DNA of 64,000 nt from Glandiceps talaboti (GCF_964340395.1 NC_135566.1:19343297-19407296), one strand, 5' to 3'; shown: positions 1 to 11,700, numbered from the stretch's first letter. Program-made: numbers and translations. Notes: generated by a model not told the origin, from the sequence alone.

Positions 1-558
1 CTATCTGGAGTTAATGTGCCGCGTTTGTGGAAAACACATTGGTGGCAATTCCACGAAAGCTATTGTGTATGATTCCGAGTTGAGCAAATTATATAACATC
101 AAGATAAGTTCCGATGATAAACAGGTGAGTGAGTCCAACTTATATCTTATGTGACTCAGGTTACAATATGATTAAAATCTTATGCATAAGGGCATGCATG
201 ATTATTATTATAATTATATAATATTTAATTTCAGGTTCACCCAACAAAGCTTTGCAAGGCATGCACCTCTCGACTGCAGAGATGTAGGCGGTCGTCAAGC
301 TTTCAACCAATGCCAGTTGAGGTGTTTGTCTTTACCCCTCATTCCATCGAAGATTGTGCTATTTGCATCACTGGTGAATCTTTACAACTTTCAGGTACAA
401 CAAGGAAAAGGGGGCGCCCACCCAAAAGGAAAAGTGGGGGCACTCAGGGAGGGCCAGGCCGAGGACACAAGACAACAAAGAGACCTGATGACAACAGTAA
501 TGAACCTTCGACAAGTTCAGGTGCTGGAAAGACAATTGACACAACGAACTGTACTGAA

Positions 559-590
<32 letters not shown>

Positions 591-2335
591 GATAATAGAT
601 ACTGATATTACCAGTATAGCTGTAGAGAGATTTATAGAAAGAGACATTGCTGAACACTATGTCTGTTCAATCTGTCAGGGTGTGCCAAAGGTTGCACGAA
701 TATCCCCATGTCAGCACGTATTCTGTGAAGGTTGTATTGTGCATTGGTGTCAAAATTCAGGAGCTTGTCCCACTTGTCGGGAGGTGCTTGAAATTGATGA
801 TATTGACAATTTGACTGGAAGTTCTTTGAACATGTATGACTCTCTAAAACTTCATTGTGTTTTTGATTACCTTGGATGTGATTGTACTTTAACATTGTCT
901 AATCATGTTGATCATGAATCAAAGTGTAAATTCAAAGGTAAAGGTGTCCGTTCAACGTATGGTCAGAAAAGGGTGAAGCAGCCATTAAGAACAGCAAATA
1001 GGCAGTATTGTAAACAAAAACGATTGAAACCCTGTTTTGATTTCATCACTAATTTCTGTTCTGAATACTCAGAAAGAAAAGAAGATGTTTTGTTTTCCTT
1101 ACTGAGATCAGTTCTCAATGACTCCGGAGATAGGGAAAGGGCAAACAAAATTGACGAGGTGTGGGCAAACACCTTCAGCATGATGACTCCCGGTGAGTGT
1201 TGAAGAATGTCTGGCTCACTAGTGCAGTTGGTAAAACACTGGAAGAAATTGAACCAGATATAAAGTTAAATCTTGAAGCCCTGGGGGTTAGCGATACAGA
1301 CATAGTCTTGCAAACCTTTGTGAAAGATGGATCAGATGGGATGGGAGATGTTGAAATTTATCGTAGAAAAGGTGAAAGGACTCTCCCAGGGAATGCATTT
1401 AGGTCTGCATTTGCAGTTGTCAAATGTGAAATAGAAATTGACGGTAAGGTGTCTACTGTGTATGAACAGAAAAATCCAAATTCTGTAAGGTGCAACAGAT
1501 CACACATAGAAGCACTCACTGAAGAGAACTGTAGATCATCAGTTTCATATTGTCTTTTGCCAATGGAAGGAGAGAAATCTCTAATGAAAGATAAAATTAT
1601 GAAAATTCATTGTGGTAATTACTGGCGAAATCACTACTTGGTGTTTTTGACATCTATGGTTGATGAGAAACTTGACCGAAGTAGTGGGGGGGGGGGGGGT
1701 GTTACAGGGAGTGGGGTCAAGTTATCAGTGTACTTTGTGCGATTGTTCTCAAGAGGAGGCTGTGTCTAAATTGTGAACAGAACACTTTTTGACACTTGTA
1801 AATTAGCAGAATATGAATCCACAGAAAGTTTCACAAAGTGCACTGATCGTGAAGTCCAAAGGTGTTAAATCATAGACAGTGGAGGGAGACTCCCTATGGT
1901 TAAATGTCAACCATTGTTAATTCAGAGCCTGTTGATCGAGGAATTGATGCAACTCATGCAAATATTAATCTAGCTTCTTTCTTTAGAAAATTATTAATCA
2001 GAGAAATTGCTGAGTTTACCCAGTGGGAGAAAACAGCTGATATTAAATCTATTCTAGATTCTTCAGAAAAGAAATTAGATGAACACCTGAAAGCCACAAT
2101 AGGTATAAATCCTAGTCTTATGTTGCCGGGTAATTACGCTAGGGTATTTTTTGATGAAAAAATGAAGTATCTATTCTCTCCCATATACCAAATGTACATA
2201 GAAGGCAAATTTTCTCATCTGTTTTATGCAAATTTAGATTCATAAGAAAGTTGTACAATGCAAAAAAGACCACAAAGTGATTTTCAAGGTGACCTTGTGA
2301 ATTTGAAACAGATGGGAATTCAATTGGGCAGACTA
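1..2335 (+). pseudogene. RAG1L: RAG1-like (RAG1L) transposase/recombinase relic
   Basis: Remains of a RAG1-like recombinase, the DNA-cleaving subunit of RAG-type transposons and of V(D)J recombinase. The window opens inside the gene. Positions 2-124 encode a zinc motif (MCRVCGKH) and end in a CAG|GTGAGT donor. A 110-bp intron (125-234) leads to an exon starting VHPTKLCKAC. In order follow a basic GRP-core AT-hook-like patch (about 400-435), an Asp run (GAT repeats, about 560-588), a C3HC4 RING finger (CSIC...CPTC, 664-777), a C2H2-like zinc segment (about 850-930) and a nonamer-binding-like basic domain (about 940-1180). The catalytic core reads KDGSDGMGD (first Asp near 1335) and VDEKL (second Asp near 1662), then the YQCTLCD zinc motif (1723-1743) and DATHANINLASFF (about 1940-1980), all matching vertebrate RAG1 blocks. 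The frame changes near 1195 (with loss of roughly 130 residues), at the G-run 1685-1699, near 1771 and near 1866, and a TAA lies at 2243. It cannot make a full protein as read. Confidence 0.9.
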
Positions 2336-2339
2336 TTTA

Positions 2340-2424
2340 AAGGGCGACCTTCCCTGTATGACAGTCCCCCAACATATCATAGCAGATGGTTAAAGAACCA
2401 GGTAAATATGTTGCAGAGTGAAAT
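2340..2424 (-). repeat. Displaced copy of a RAG2L Kelch segment
   Basis: About 85 bp nearly identical to 3308-3387, in the same orientation, apart from a 4-bp difference and a few substitutions. At 3308-3387 the minus strand reads as a Kelch blade (AICYVGGLSYREGRP). Here the extra 4 bp destroy that frame. The segment is read on + as the last residues of the broken RAG1L frame, which makes that frame look longer than the RAG1L homology really is. It is probably a local duplication or a fold-back rearrangement during decay of the element. Confidence 0.75.
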
Positions 2425-2734
2425 GATAAGAACAGGAATGTACAGTACAGGGTATAGTATATAGGCCTAGATAGATAGATATCTATATTTACTGTATCAG
2501 TTGTTTGCTTGTTTGTTAGTTTTTTTGTGTGTTTGTTTGTTTTGAACTAGTTTCCTACACTCTCTGTGGTTCATGTTGTGTAATTTTGTATAAATAACAA
2601 CATAACAATGACATTTTAATTATATGTACAATGACATTTCATCATAATGTAAACGGTATATTTTACAGGAAATATCAATCAGTAATGTATTTTTTTAAAC
2701 AATATGTTTTCAATGTAAACTCAAAATTGTATAC
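2425..2734. other. AT-rich spacer between RAG1L and RAG2L
   Basis: No coding potential is visible. The stretch is AT-rich with short GATA and TTTG runs. It separates the 3' ends of the convergent RAG1L (+) and RAG2L (-) relics, so it probably derives from their 3' untranslated regions. Confidence 0.5.
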
Positions 2735-3700
2735 TGATTATTTCTTCTTGAAGGCGCTCTAGCAGATTTACATATATCACAAATGAATTTTCCCCTCGTT
2801 ACAACTTCCAGTCCTACACAGAACTGATGAAGCCACCTACTGCACCTTCCTTCACACTGAATCCACGCAATAGGGGACATTTCTTGGGTATCCTTAAATT
2901 TACACTTCTCCTTCAGATCACATGGAGCTAGATACATAGGTTTTGGGGTGAAAACAAACATACTCTTTTTGGTTCCCCCAAACCCCAAGATACTTGAATT
3001 ATCTAAAGGAATGAGGGATAGACCTGCACTTGCTAAATTAGATGGAGCTTTATACAAATCAAGTGTTCTTCTGATAGGGTCTAGGATAAACATAGCCGGA
3101 GATGGCTGAGGACTATCTTCATTGTCTTGTACTAATTAGTTCTCCTGGTTGTAGCCCCATACACTATTATTTTGTCTTTAAATAAAATGGAGCTGTGCAC
3201 TGATAAATGGTGAGGCGATGACAGGGGCACACAAATGGTCTGTAGAGTACACTGATGACTTGAATTAACTGTAAAAAATGTTGCCTCATTAACTGGGTGC
3301 CTCTTCTAAGGACGACCTTCCCTGTATGACAGTCCCCCAACATAGCAGATGGCTGAAGCACCAGATAAATATGTTGCAGAGTGAAATGCATGTGGCTCAA
3401 ATTTAGGTGCCTCCAATTTCTTCCATGTTAATGAGTCAGTGTTCAAGATATAAAATTTTCCATCGATGGTGTCCTGTGTAAAATTTGGCACTCTGTGAAA
3501 GCGGCCTTACATTTCTGCTCCGACAAACAAAATGGCAGTATTCTCCCCTGGTACTTGGGTGAGAGTGAAGCCACATCTCCCACTTGGAACTTCTCCATTT
3601 TGATGCAGTTCTTCTTCAATGTGGAAACTGTGATCATACTTACCTTTGTATATGGTGCAATCTGCGGTTTTGCCCTTTACATCAATGGTGATGGCTTCAT
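2735..3700 (-). pseudogene. RAG2L: RAG2-like (RAG2L) Kelch + PHD relic
   Basis: Remains of a RAG2-like protein, the Kelch-propeller partner of RAG1. Read on -, about 3700-3507 gives a Kelch stretch (PSGRCGFTLTQVPGENTAI), 3491-3306 another (FYILNTDSLTWKKLEAP and AICYVGGLSYREG), and about 3230-3130 a third (SSILFKDKIIVYGATT). 3093-2735 gives SILGFGG followed by a C4HC3 PHD-type finger. With residue 1 taken as the Met codon at 3093-3091, the zinc ligands are Cys58, Cys64, Cys80, Cys84, His89, Cys92, Cys105 and Cys108. The blocks lie in different frames with stops between them, and the N-terminal propeller is lost where a LINE fragment joins at about 3700. The tail-to-tail orientation to RAG1L is that of ProtoRAG elements and of vertebrate RAG loci. 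Retention of the PHD is like echinoderm RAG2L and unlike amphioxus. Confidence 0.85.
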
Positions 3701-4095
3701 CATCATCATCATCATTAATTAAAGTCGATTTCTTCCCCGTGGCGGGGGGGGGGGGGGGGGGGGGGGGGGTGTCACCGACTGTCCTTCTTTCCATGTGGCA
3801 ATCACATTCCTCCATTTCTGCCTGTTCCCATAGTCATTGATGTTTAATCCAATCTGTTTACATTGTCCTTCCACCATACTCTTCCATGTCAGCTTTGGTC
3901 GCCCTCTCCCTCTTTTTTCCATCCACCTCCAGATTCCATGCCCTCTTCACTCCTTCTCTCTCATCTTACCTCAGCACATGTCCACACCATCTCAGACAGC
4001 TATGCCTTGCTACCTCTACAATTGACTCACATAGACCTAGCCGTTCCATTATAGCATCTCTGAGCCAACCCTGTCACTCAATTTGACACCACATA
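3697..4095 (-). mobile_element. 5'-truncated non-LTR retrotransposon (LINE) 3' end
   Basis: On - this reads as the C-terminal tail of a LINE reverse transcriptase protein: LRWCGHVLR (about 4000-3970), then KRGRGRPKLTWKSMVE and NRQKWRNVIATW (3922-3780). This pattern is typical of RTE/BovB-like and related ORF2 ends. A C-run (3747-3769, G on +) and a tail of ATG/GAT trinucleotides (3703-3719) follow, and such simple-repeat tails are common at LINE 3' ends. RAG2L sequence resumes immediately after the tail, so the element landed inside RAG2L. There is one in-frame stop after the GHVLR motif. It is dead and truncated. Confidence 0.8.
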
Positions 4096-5100
4096 TCTTT
4101 CACTGGTACAAAATAGAGTGAACAGATCATACCCTTCCCGTATTAGGAATTTTGTTGTTGAAATATCTAGTATCTCACCAGCATGAAGCGTTGATATTTT
4201 GGCACCTTTGAAAGTCATTTTTCTGACAAAATTTGATTGTCAGCTTTCTTCATAGATTGTCAGGCATTTTAATACAGAACTTTGTAGGAAAACATTCACG
4301 CAATTAGTGGGTGTATAAAAGAACAAACCATATGTGATCTGACTGTAGAAATGAGTACACTATATAATTAAATAAACACATCTGGTTTTAGATCATTCAT
4401 ACTGAAAATATTTATGGCAATTCTCTTTCAGCTCCTTGATTGCTTTCCATTGTACCTTCTAGTAATGTACCTACATTTACTTTTAAATTTGTCATTGTAA
4501 AACTCGGATGACTGCACATTTCATGAAATTTGTACTTTTAACTGTTGCATTTATACGACACATAATTAGCATGTTTTTTCAGTAATATGCATACAATCTG
4601 ACTATTCCGCTATCATCACTACATGATGTGTGTGTGTGTACTATTTTGCAACCTGCTTTTGTTTTCGTTTTCTTTCAATGTGCAATGCCATGATGTATAT
4701 ACAATTTACAAATGCAAATTAGCACTGTGTTTATATTGAATATAGAAGTTCCAAAATTATGATTAAACAAATCTAAATAGAAAATAACTATTGATGTATT
4801 TTATGTTTTTATGTATGTATGTATGTATGTATATATGTATGTATGTATGTATGTATGCATGCATGCATGCATGCATGCATGCATGCATGCATGTATGTAT
4901 GTATGTATGTATGTATGTATGTATGTATCTTCGTACGTACACGTACGTACATACACATGTTGATTGTATTGTATGTGTGCATATCTATCCTGGGTATGTA
5001 TGTGTATTCGAATTCGTGGTTGCTCAGGTAACAACTGTTCTGAAAGGATAAATGTGGAAACAGTACCATGTAAGAAAAAAAAACAAGTTAACTGGGTAAT
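4096..5100. other. Intergenic AT-rich DNA
   Basis: No gene is recognised. The stretch holds a compound microsatellite (4811-4928, listed separately) and otherwise unremarkable AT-rich DNA. The far (right) end of the RAG-like element should lie within or before this stretch if it survives, but no terminal repeat can be identified because the matching left end is outside the window. Confidence 0.6.
4811..4928. repeat. Compound ATGT/ATGC tetranucleotide microsatellite
   Basis: Runs of GTAT units flank a central block of GCAT units. The open reading frames here (Met-Tyr-Val-Cys, or His-Thr-Tyr-Ile on the other strand) are artefacts of the repeat. Confidence 0.95.
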
Positions 5101-5108
5101 TGAAATAT

Positions 5109-5114
5109 TTTATT
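5109..5114 (-). terminator. Candidate polyadenylation signal of flotillin-2
   Basis: TTTATT on + is AATAAA on -. It is the most distal plausible signal downstream of the flotillin-2 stop codon at 8730. Other AATAAA-type signals on - lie near 5756, 6016 and 7183, so the true 3' end, or several alternative ends, cannot be fixed by reading alone. Confidence 0.3.
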
Positions 5115-8100
5115 GCACTAAAAATAATAACAGGAGAACACAGCTATTAAAACAGATCAGCATTCCAAAACCTACTAACACTCTTAATGTCTTTGAACAG
5201 TAAAAGTATACAATGCCTGAGAATCTGGAAAATAGAAAGGACACAGCAGTAAACCTTTCGTGTGACAGCGCCCTCTACATTTCTCAGATGCAACTTTGGG
5301 TGATATCACCCTATGTTGTCAGACGCAAAAGAAAAGCCAATCCAAAAGTTGTACCATGCAGTCTATGTACTACACAAATATGGTAATATGGATACTTTAA
5401 TTCAACATTTTGGATCCATGGGTAATGCGCAAAAACATGCAACCTTTGTCAAATACAATTTTGAACCCTTTCATTTCTGAAATAGCGGTGTCAATTTCTG
5501 TTTTATTGTTTACATGCACTAAAAAGAGTAACACAACTATGCTTCAGCCTGTCACCAATACTAAACATCACACATATTATTATCATTATTATATCATAAA
5601 AGGAAAAGATTCACCAAGCAGTACAAAATGAAGTGTAAGACTGTGTATATACAAATATGTGCGAGGGATTAGGCTTTTTTTTTCTTTTTTACAATATTCA
5701 TTCTTAAAATACCCCATTTTTCCGTACAGAAGTTCATTGTTTTGCCGTGCACATTTTTTTTATTTATTTGGAACCACCTTGTGTAATGACATTAAAAGTT
5801 GATATGGAGTTTGAATGTTTACAATAACTTGTCTACTGTGAGTTTTTATATTAGGTTAAATGTACATTGTAGTAAAGACAGAAGATACCTGTATAAAAGA
5901 ACACAACAATATGAAATTATTTTTCTTTTTTTCTTTTTTTTCTGATACATTCGACTACAGTTATCACATCTATAGATAAAAATCCTAAATACTAGACATT
6001 GCTAAAATAGAGTATGATTTATTATTTGAAAAAAAGGACACTGTCTAATGTACAAGGGTGGAATTATTTGTTCAATATTATATTCAGAGCTTCATATGTT
6101 ATAGGCCTGCACTGCAATAAACTTAGATTGATTAGTTTTTTTTACTTTTGTATCATTTTGAGTATTGTGGGAGTATGCTGTACACCCCTATTTTCTATAT
6201 TACTAGTATTCTGTAGCAAACGTTCACATAAATGTTTATTTTGTGGTACACTTTGGGTACAATCTGTTTATTGTGGTGCAGGCCTTGAAGACATTTAATA
6301 AGCTTCATGGTGGACTTCTATGTTTTAAGTACATGTAATACTATACAAGTAAAATACAATAATGCTACACATTGGAACTTTTTTTCTTCCACACTATTAA
6401 AACCACAACACCCTTACTAGCAGTCAGTTGACCAGAATTCTTCAGTTTCTTTTTCAGAGATATCACAGAAATGTGACTGAGTTAACAAATTACCAAGTAC
6501 CAATCCAAGCAATAAATGAACAAGATCTCAGTACATATGACAACGGTGTGTCTAAATCATACATAAGCTAGCTAGCTAGAGTCTTGAATTTTAAAAAATA
6601 TCTATGACAGAAATGGGAAAAAAAAACATTATTTCATAGCACACCATACTCAAATATTGTTCATTTCATTTCTGGGTCAACATGTTCTGATTTCTCACAA
6701 GCCATATTTTCCCACTGACGAAACAGAACATCACAGTGAGCTTCGGATGGTGCTGTACAGACACCAGTGTTTTGCATGAAGATAATTTCAAACACTGAAT
6801 ATCTTGACAGATCTAAGGGTCAACAAGACATGGGGTCAAATCAAAGACTTGGTGAAAAACAAAGGTCAACTGACAAGTCCAAATTTAAATACACAAACCT
6901 CAAAATACTTCAAATACAGTATCATACATTTTTTAATCGCGATAGTAATATATTATATATGATCCTACAACAAGAACTAAATGTTTTTTTAAAACCTAAA
7001 AATGGCAACATACTTCTTAAAAATACTGGACAAAACTTCCAAGTAAAAGAATTACAAAAAAAGAGGAAGTAAGAATAAGAGGAATTGTCATTGAATATAC
7101 AATATACACTCGGAATGAGTTCTAGAAGACTCAAATTAGGATATACATACGACAGGAAGTTTGGTCTGATGGCCTTTCAGAATTTTATTTTAAATTAAAA
7201 TGGTTTAATCCTAACATATAAATGACAGCAGAGATGGGTTGGATTCATCCACTATTTGGTTACTATGGAGTGGATTCATCCACTATTTGGTTACTATGGA
7301 GTGGATTCATCCACTATTTGGGTTACTATGGAGTGAATTCATCCACTATTTGGTTACTATGGAGTGGATTCATCCACTATTTGGTTACTATGGAGGGGAT
7401 TTCAATTCAAAGTCAAAGTTGGCACTTTGTAAACATTTCATACTGCGTATTGTAATCATACATTTAAAATATTAATTTTGTTTAATCACTCCTTCACTAG
7501 AAGTGCCGTAGGGTACACTAGTTATGCTTTTCTAATAAACCTTTTGGATGGAGAGAGAGGGGTATTATTTTCATGAATTTTAATTTGGATCATCATACAC
7601 ATGTATCATAGACAGAAACCTTCTACAATAAGTGTAGCTGCTTAATGTATATTTTGTGAAAGTAAAAATGTTGGCATGTAGATCCAAATACAAATGTTGT
7701 GACGTACAAGTTACTTTACATGTTTTGGAATTTTGGCCTCTTTGCTCCCCAATAGTGAATACTACAAAAACACGTCTAGGCTTATATCAATAAACACTAA
7801 CTCAAGTCTCTTTCACAGACTTCACAATGATAACTATTTTTTTGAAAACTTTTTTGCTCTAGAAAAAAATAGTATCTTCACAAATTTGGAGAAAACAAAA
7901 AAACTTGAACTTGAACAGCAATCCCCTTCATTGCCAGTGACCTCTATAATAATTACATCACTGGATGACTTCCAGATGTTTTCTGATTTTAATCTTGCTT
8001 AAATACAACTAGGATTGTATTTTTAATGTTTGCACAACAACATGACTGGCCATCACAGAAAGACTATGCAAGTACTACTAATATGTTCAGACTATGCTAA

Positions 8101-8729
8101 CTATCTCTACTATACTCTGTCACGCCTTCTTTTAGAAAAAAACACAGTTGGCCGTACAAACCCTGAAAAATCAGATTTTGACAGCTTACAAATCAGTTGC
8201 AAGTACATGCCCTGAACACATACAATTTTTGCCTATACCACAGATTTCTATTCACAATTTTATCTTATCATCACTGAACAGTAATTGATTAAAAATCATA
8301 CAAAACTGAAACAGAAAACTTTGTTTCGTATACTTATAAAAATACTGTGACATACTTAAAACCAAACAGGACTATTTTTGATCTGCGTTGATGTATGTGT
8401 AAAATTGACAAGTGTAACATTACTGTCAACAAGCCATATTTGTTCTCAAACACTTTCAATTCAGTATTATTGACCTAAATTTGAGGCTGTTGCATTCATC
8501 TTGTGTGATCCCTCCCTCTTTGACATCACTCCTATTCCTACTCTCCATAGGGGGGCATGACACAGAATGAATGCAGTCTGTACCTACTTCTGACTGGTAA
8601 GCTGTACCACATAAATAAGAAATTGTCAGTTTTAAGAAAGACATCTTTTAGAATATCTTAAGAAGAATTTTGGGTTCCTCTTCTCATACAATCTAGATTG
8701 TGTTGATATATCATATCATACAGTGTCAG
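5115..8729 (-). other. Probable flotillin-2 3' UTR or downstream region
   Basis: No coding gene is seen in about 3.6 kb between the flotillin-2 stop and the distal polyA candidate. It is A/T-rich with a 31-bp tandem repeat at 7238-7393. It could be a long 3' UTR, or a shorter UTR followed by intergenic DNA. Confidence 0.35.
7238..7393. repeat. Five tandem copies of a 31-bp unit
   Basis: The unit starts GTGGATTCATCCACTATTTG and is followed by GTTACTATGGA. There are five copies with three single-base differences among them (one an extra G). Each unit contains the short palindrome GGATTCATCC. The high identity suggests recent expansion. Confidence 0.95.
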
Positions 8730-11700
8730 CTAAGCTTTGGCTCCAGGAACCTTTTTCAAAACCTACAAATAAAACAAAGAAGTAAAGTTAATTTTAAAAA
8801 AAAAGACATCTTGTGTACAAGGTTTTTCTTCTCCAACTATATTACAGTGCTCCCAATCAAAGTACGAATGACAAAGTACTGCAACATATTAATACATTAC
8901 CAAAGTAGGTCTGTGTATTTATAAAGAATTTAGTAGGGTCAGAACAAAGATGTGCTGCAATTGTGCGCGTCATTACTGATAACTTCAATCATAACAAATT
9001 TCAAATTTGGCACCTCTCACGATTGTGAGGTTTATTGTCTAATACATCACTCTGTACATCTAGCCATGATGATATCTACCAATAGACAAGGGTTATTTGC
9101 AACAATGAATACTGTGTGCTTGTTTGGCAGCATTATCAAAGTAAACTGTTATTCAACTTTGCCACTGAGTAGGCAATGTTGTGACTACTATAGCTAAATC
9201 TACATCAATGCATCAGGACAAGTTCAGTAATGTATCAATATGTTGCAGTACTTCACCGTTCATACTTCAATTGGAAGAAGTGTAACCTCTTCAACTTAAC
9301 AAAGTCTATAATCATGTCATACATATATGGTCCAAGGCTCTCTGTAGGGTTAATGCCTCAAGGTAATATCTTCTTCAGAAATATATGATAAATGTTACAT
9401 TAATAACATATCCAGAAAGTGGTGTGAAGTTGCACCTCAAAACAACAAAATATGGTTTCTCAGTTATTCATTCATTCATTCATTCATACATAACAAAGAC
9501 AGTTCTTTGGGGACAATAGATACTGTATCTCACCAACTTACTTAATGATTGTCTAGTGAACTCTTGAAAAGAGTGAGGGAGATAATAAGGTACATTTTCA
9601 ATAACAAAACAAAATCAAGATTTGATCAGTTGCACAAAGAGTAAAATGAATTAAGAATTAGTTGTAAACTAACCTGAGAAAGGTCAATACCAGTTAGTGC
9701 TTGCACTGCTGGTGGTAGCTGACCAACCAATTTAGTTACTTCATCTGTTGTTCTACTTTCACCACCTAACAATACAATCTCATCGGTCTTAGCCAGTGGA
9801 GCTGATACCTCAGCAGCGATCTAAAAGGTCAAAGAACATGGTTATATATGGTGAGTTGTATATGATGTTGGGGGGTGGGAGGAAGAGGAGGAAGGAGAGC
9901 TTTGATGGAAAATGTATGTAGAGTTTGGATGTATCATATTATTGTACACAACACACATTCTTGTGTGGCGGGTGAAGAGGAGAGGGGGCTCTCTGAGGAA
10001 AAGGCCATTTCAATCCCGCTTTTCCCAACTTGTAGGTTTTTTTTGTGAACAAATAAATACCCCCTGGTAGAAAGAAGATTAGAACACCAGGACTCAAATT
10101 AAACTTTTATACTTGCTTGTTAGATTTTGCTAAGTGAAAGTTTTCAGTAAAAATTTTCTATTGACTTCCATTGATCAAAAAGACTAACACATTATAAATT
10201 TGGTAGTCTAGATACAATGTTTAATAGTCTATGTACCTTGAACTACTACTAACATCAAACCCTGCCACCTTATACAGTACTTTAAACATATCATGAACCC
10301 CAAATGTACCATACATGTACATAAATTCATTTCAACATGTAATATCTTGAATGTTATATTTCATTGACCATACCTTATGTGAACATTACTATCAAAACAT
10401 TATTTCTTAATTGCTCTGGAATCATATTTTGTAGTAGTTCCAAACTCACAGCACTAATAATTTACCAAGAATATTTTCGACTAAATCACTCAGCTGTTAT
10501 TTTATACAATTCAATGATATAGACTTTTTACAACAGAAGGGCATTGTATACTATCCATGCAGTGTTCCTGTTTAATCACGTCACAATTTTCACAAAACAT
10601 CTCTATTTCAAATGTCTTATCTCTGTGCACCCAAAGACTAACTAGATACGTTGTATGTCCTACCTTTGGCATAGCTTCCAAGACAAGACTCATCATAGCA
10701 GCATCTCCATATTGTTTATAGGCAGCAGCCTTCATTCTCATTCTCTCAGCTTCAGCTTTACCAATAGCTTCAATAGCAGTAGCCTCAGCTGTACCGATAG
10801 CACGGATCTTTTCAGCATCAGCTGCAGCACTGAGGATAGTCTGAGTTCTAAATAACAACACAAAATACTATTTTACATATAGGCTAATATTTTGATATGT
10901 TCATGCCTACTTAACCCTGCTATTTATACTGCAATGTATAATTGTACCCCTTAATGTTGCAGTAAATGAGTACAATCTATAAATAGGGGGTGGGGGTGAG
11001 GGTATGGGTGGGTGGGGTGATTCAAGAAATCTGACCCAGTTTTGTGTAATCATTAGAATATACCGGTGTGGAAACAACCATCTGTTACTATACCATGTAT
11101 ACATTTCACAAACAATACTTCAACATAGTCAATTGGTTGTCTGCAGACAGACACACTGACAGACACACTGACAGACAACCCTATAACCTCCCCTCCCACC
11201 AGACCACCAACCCAAGTTACACACAGACACACCAACAGACAATGCCATCCCACCCAAGCCGGCCACCAACCCTAGCTGTACCTGTTGGCAATAAAACACT
11301 CAAGTTATAAACTACACCTTTGTACCATATGCCAGTTATTCCATTGTGTATTATCATCTCAACTTACTTGCTTATAACTGTGATGATGTTGGTAAAAATA
11401 TAGAACTAACTAAAGTATAAAATGTCACACTGACCTTTTACCATCAGCCAATGTCTCCACTTTAAATGATTCAGCTTCTGCTGGTCTTTTAACAGTTGCT
11501 ATCAGTTCCTTCTCTTTACGAGAAATTTCTTTCTCCTCAATGTCAATCAGTTTACGACGTTCTACAACTTCAATTTCAATTTCTTCATTTCTGATCTTCT
11601 GTTTGACTTTAGCTGCTTGTAGTTCATAAGCCAATTCTGCTTCTGCTTTCTAGTAGGACAAACAAAACAAATACAATTTTAATTCTGGCTAAATATTTAT

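Noticed and set aside
1193-1225. CCCG|GTGAGT near 1193 read as a splice donor in RAG1L
   Set aside because: The nearest acceptor would make an intron of about 30 bp, too short for animal splicing. Lost homologous sequence on both sides fits a deletion with frameshift better.
2258-2464. The last + frame segment as a genuine RAG1 C-terminus holding the third acidic residue
   Set aside because: Most of it (2340-2424) is a copy of RAG2L Kelch DNA on the other strand. The resemblance to the RAG1 C-terminus is weak.
4096-4800. A right-hand terminal repeat of the RAG-like element
   Set aside because: No CACAGTG-like end could be paired with a left end, because the element begins outside the window.
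4801-5069. Open frames of Met-Tyr-Val-Cys or His-Thr-Tyr-Ile repeats (also at 39302-39683, 43621-43924 and 49706-50110)
   Set aside because: They are translations of tetra- and dinucleotide microsatellites with no other coding signal.
7238-7393. A CRISPR-like array
   Set aside because: The 31-bp units abut with no spacers, and the context is animal DNA.
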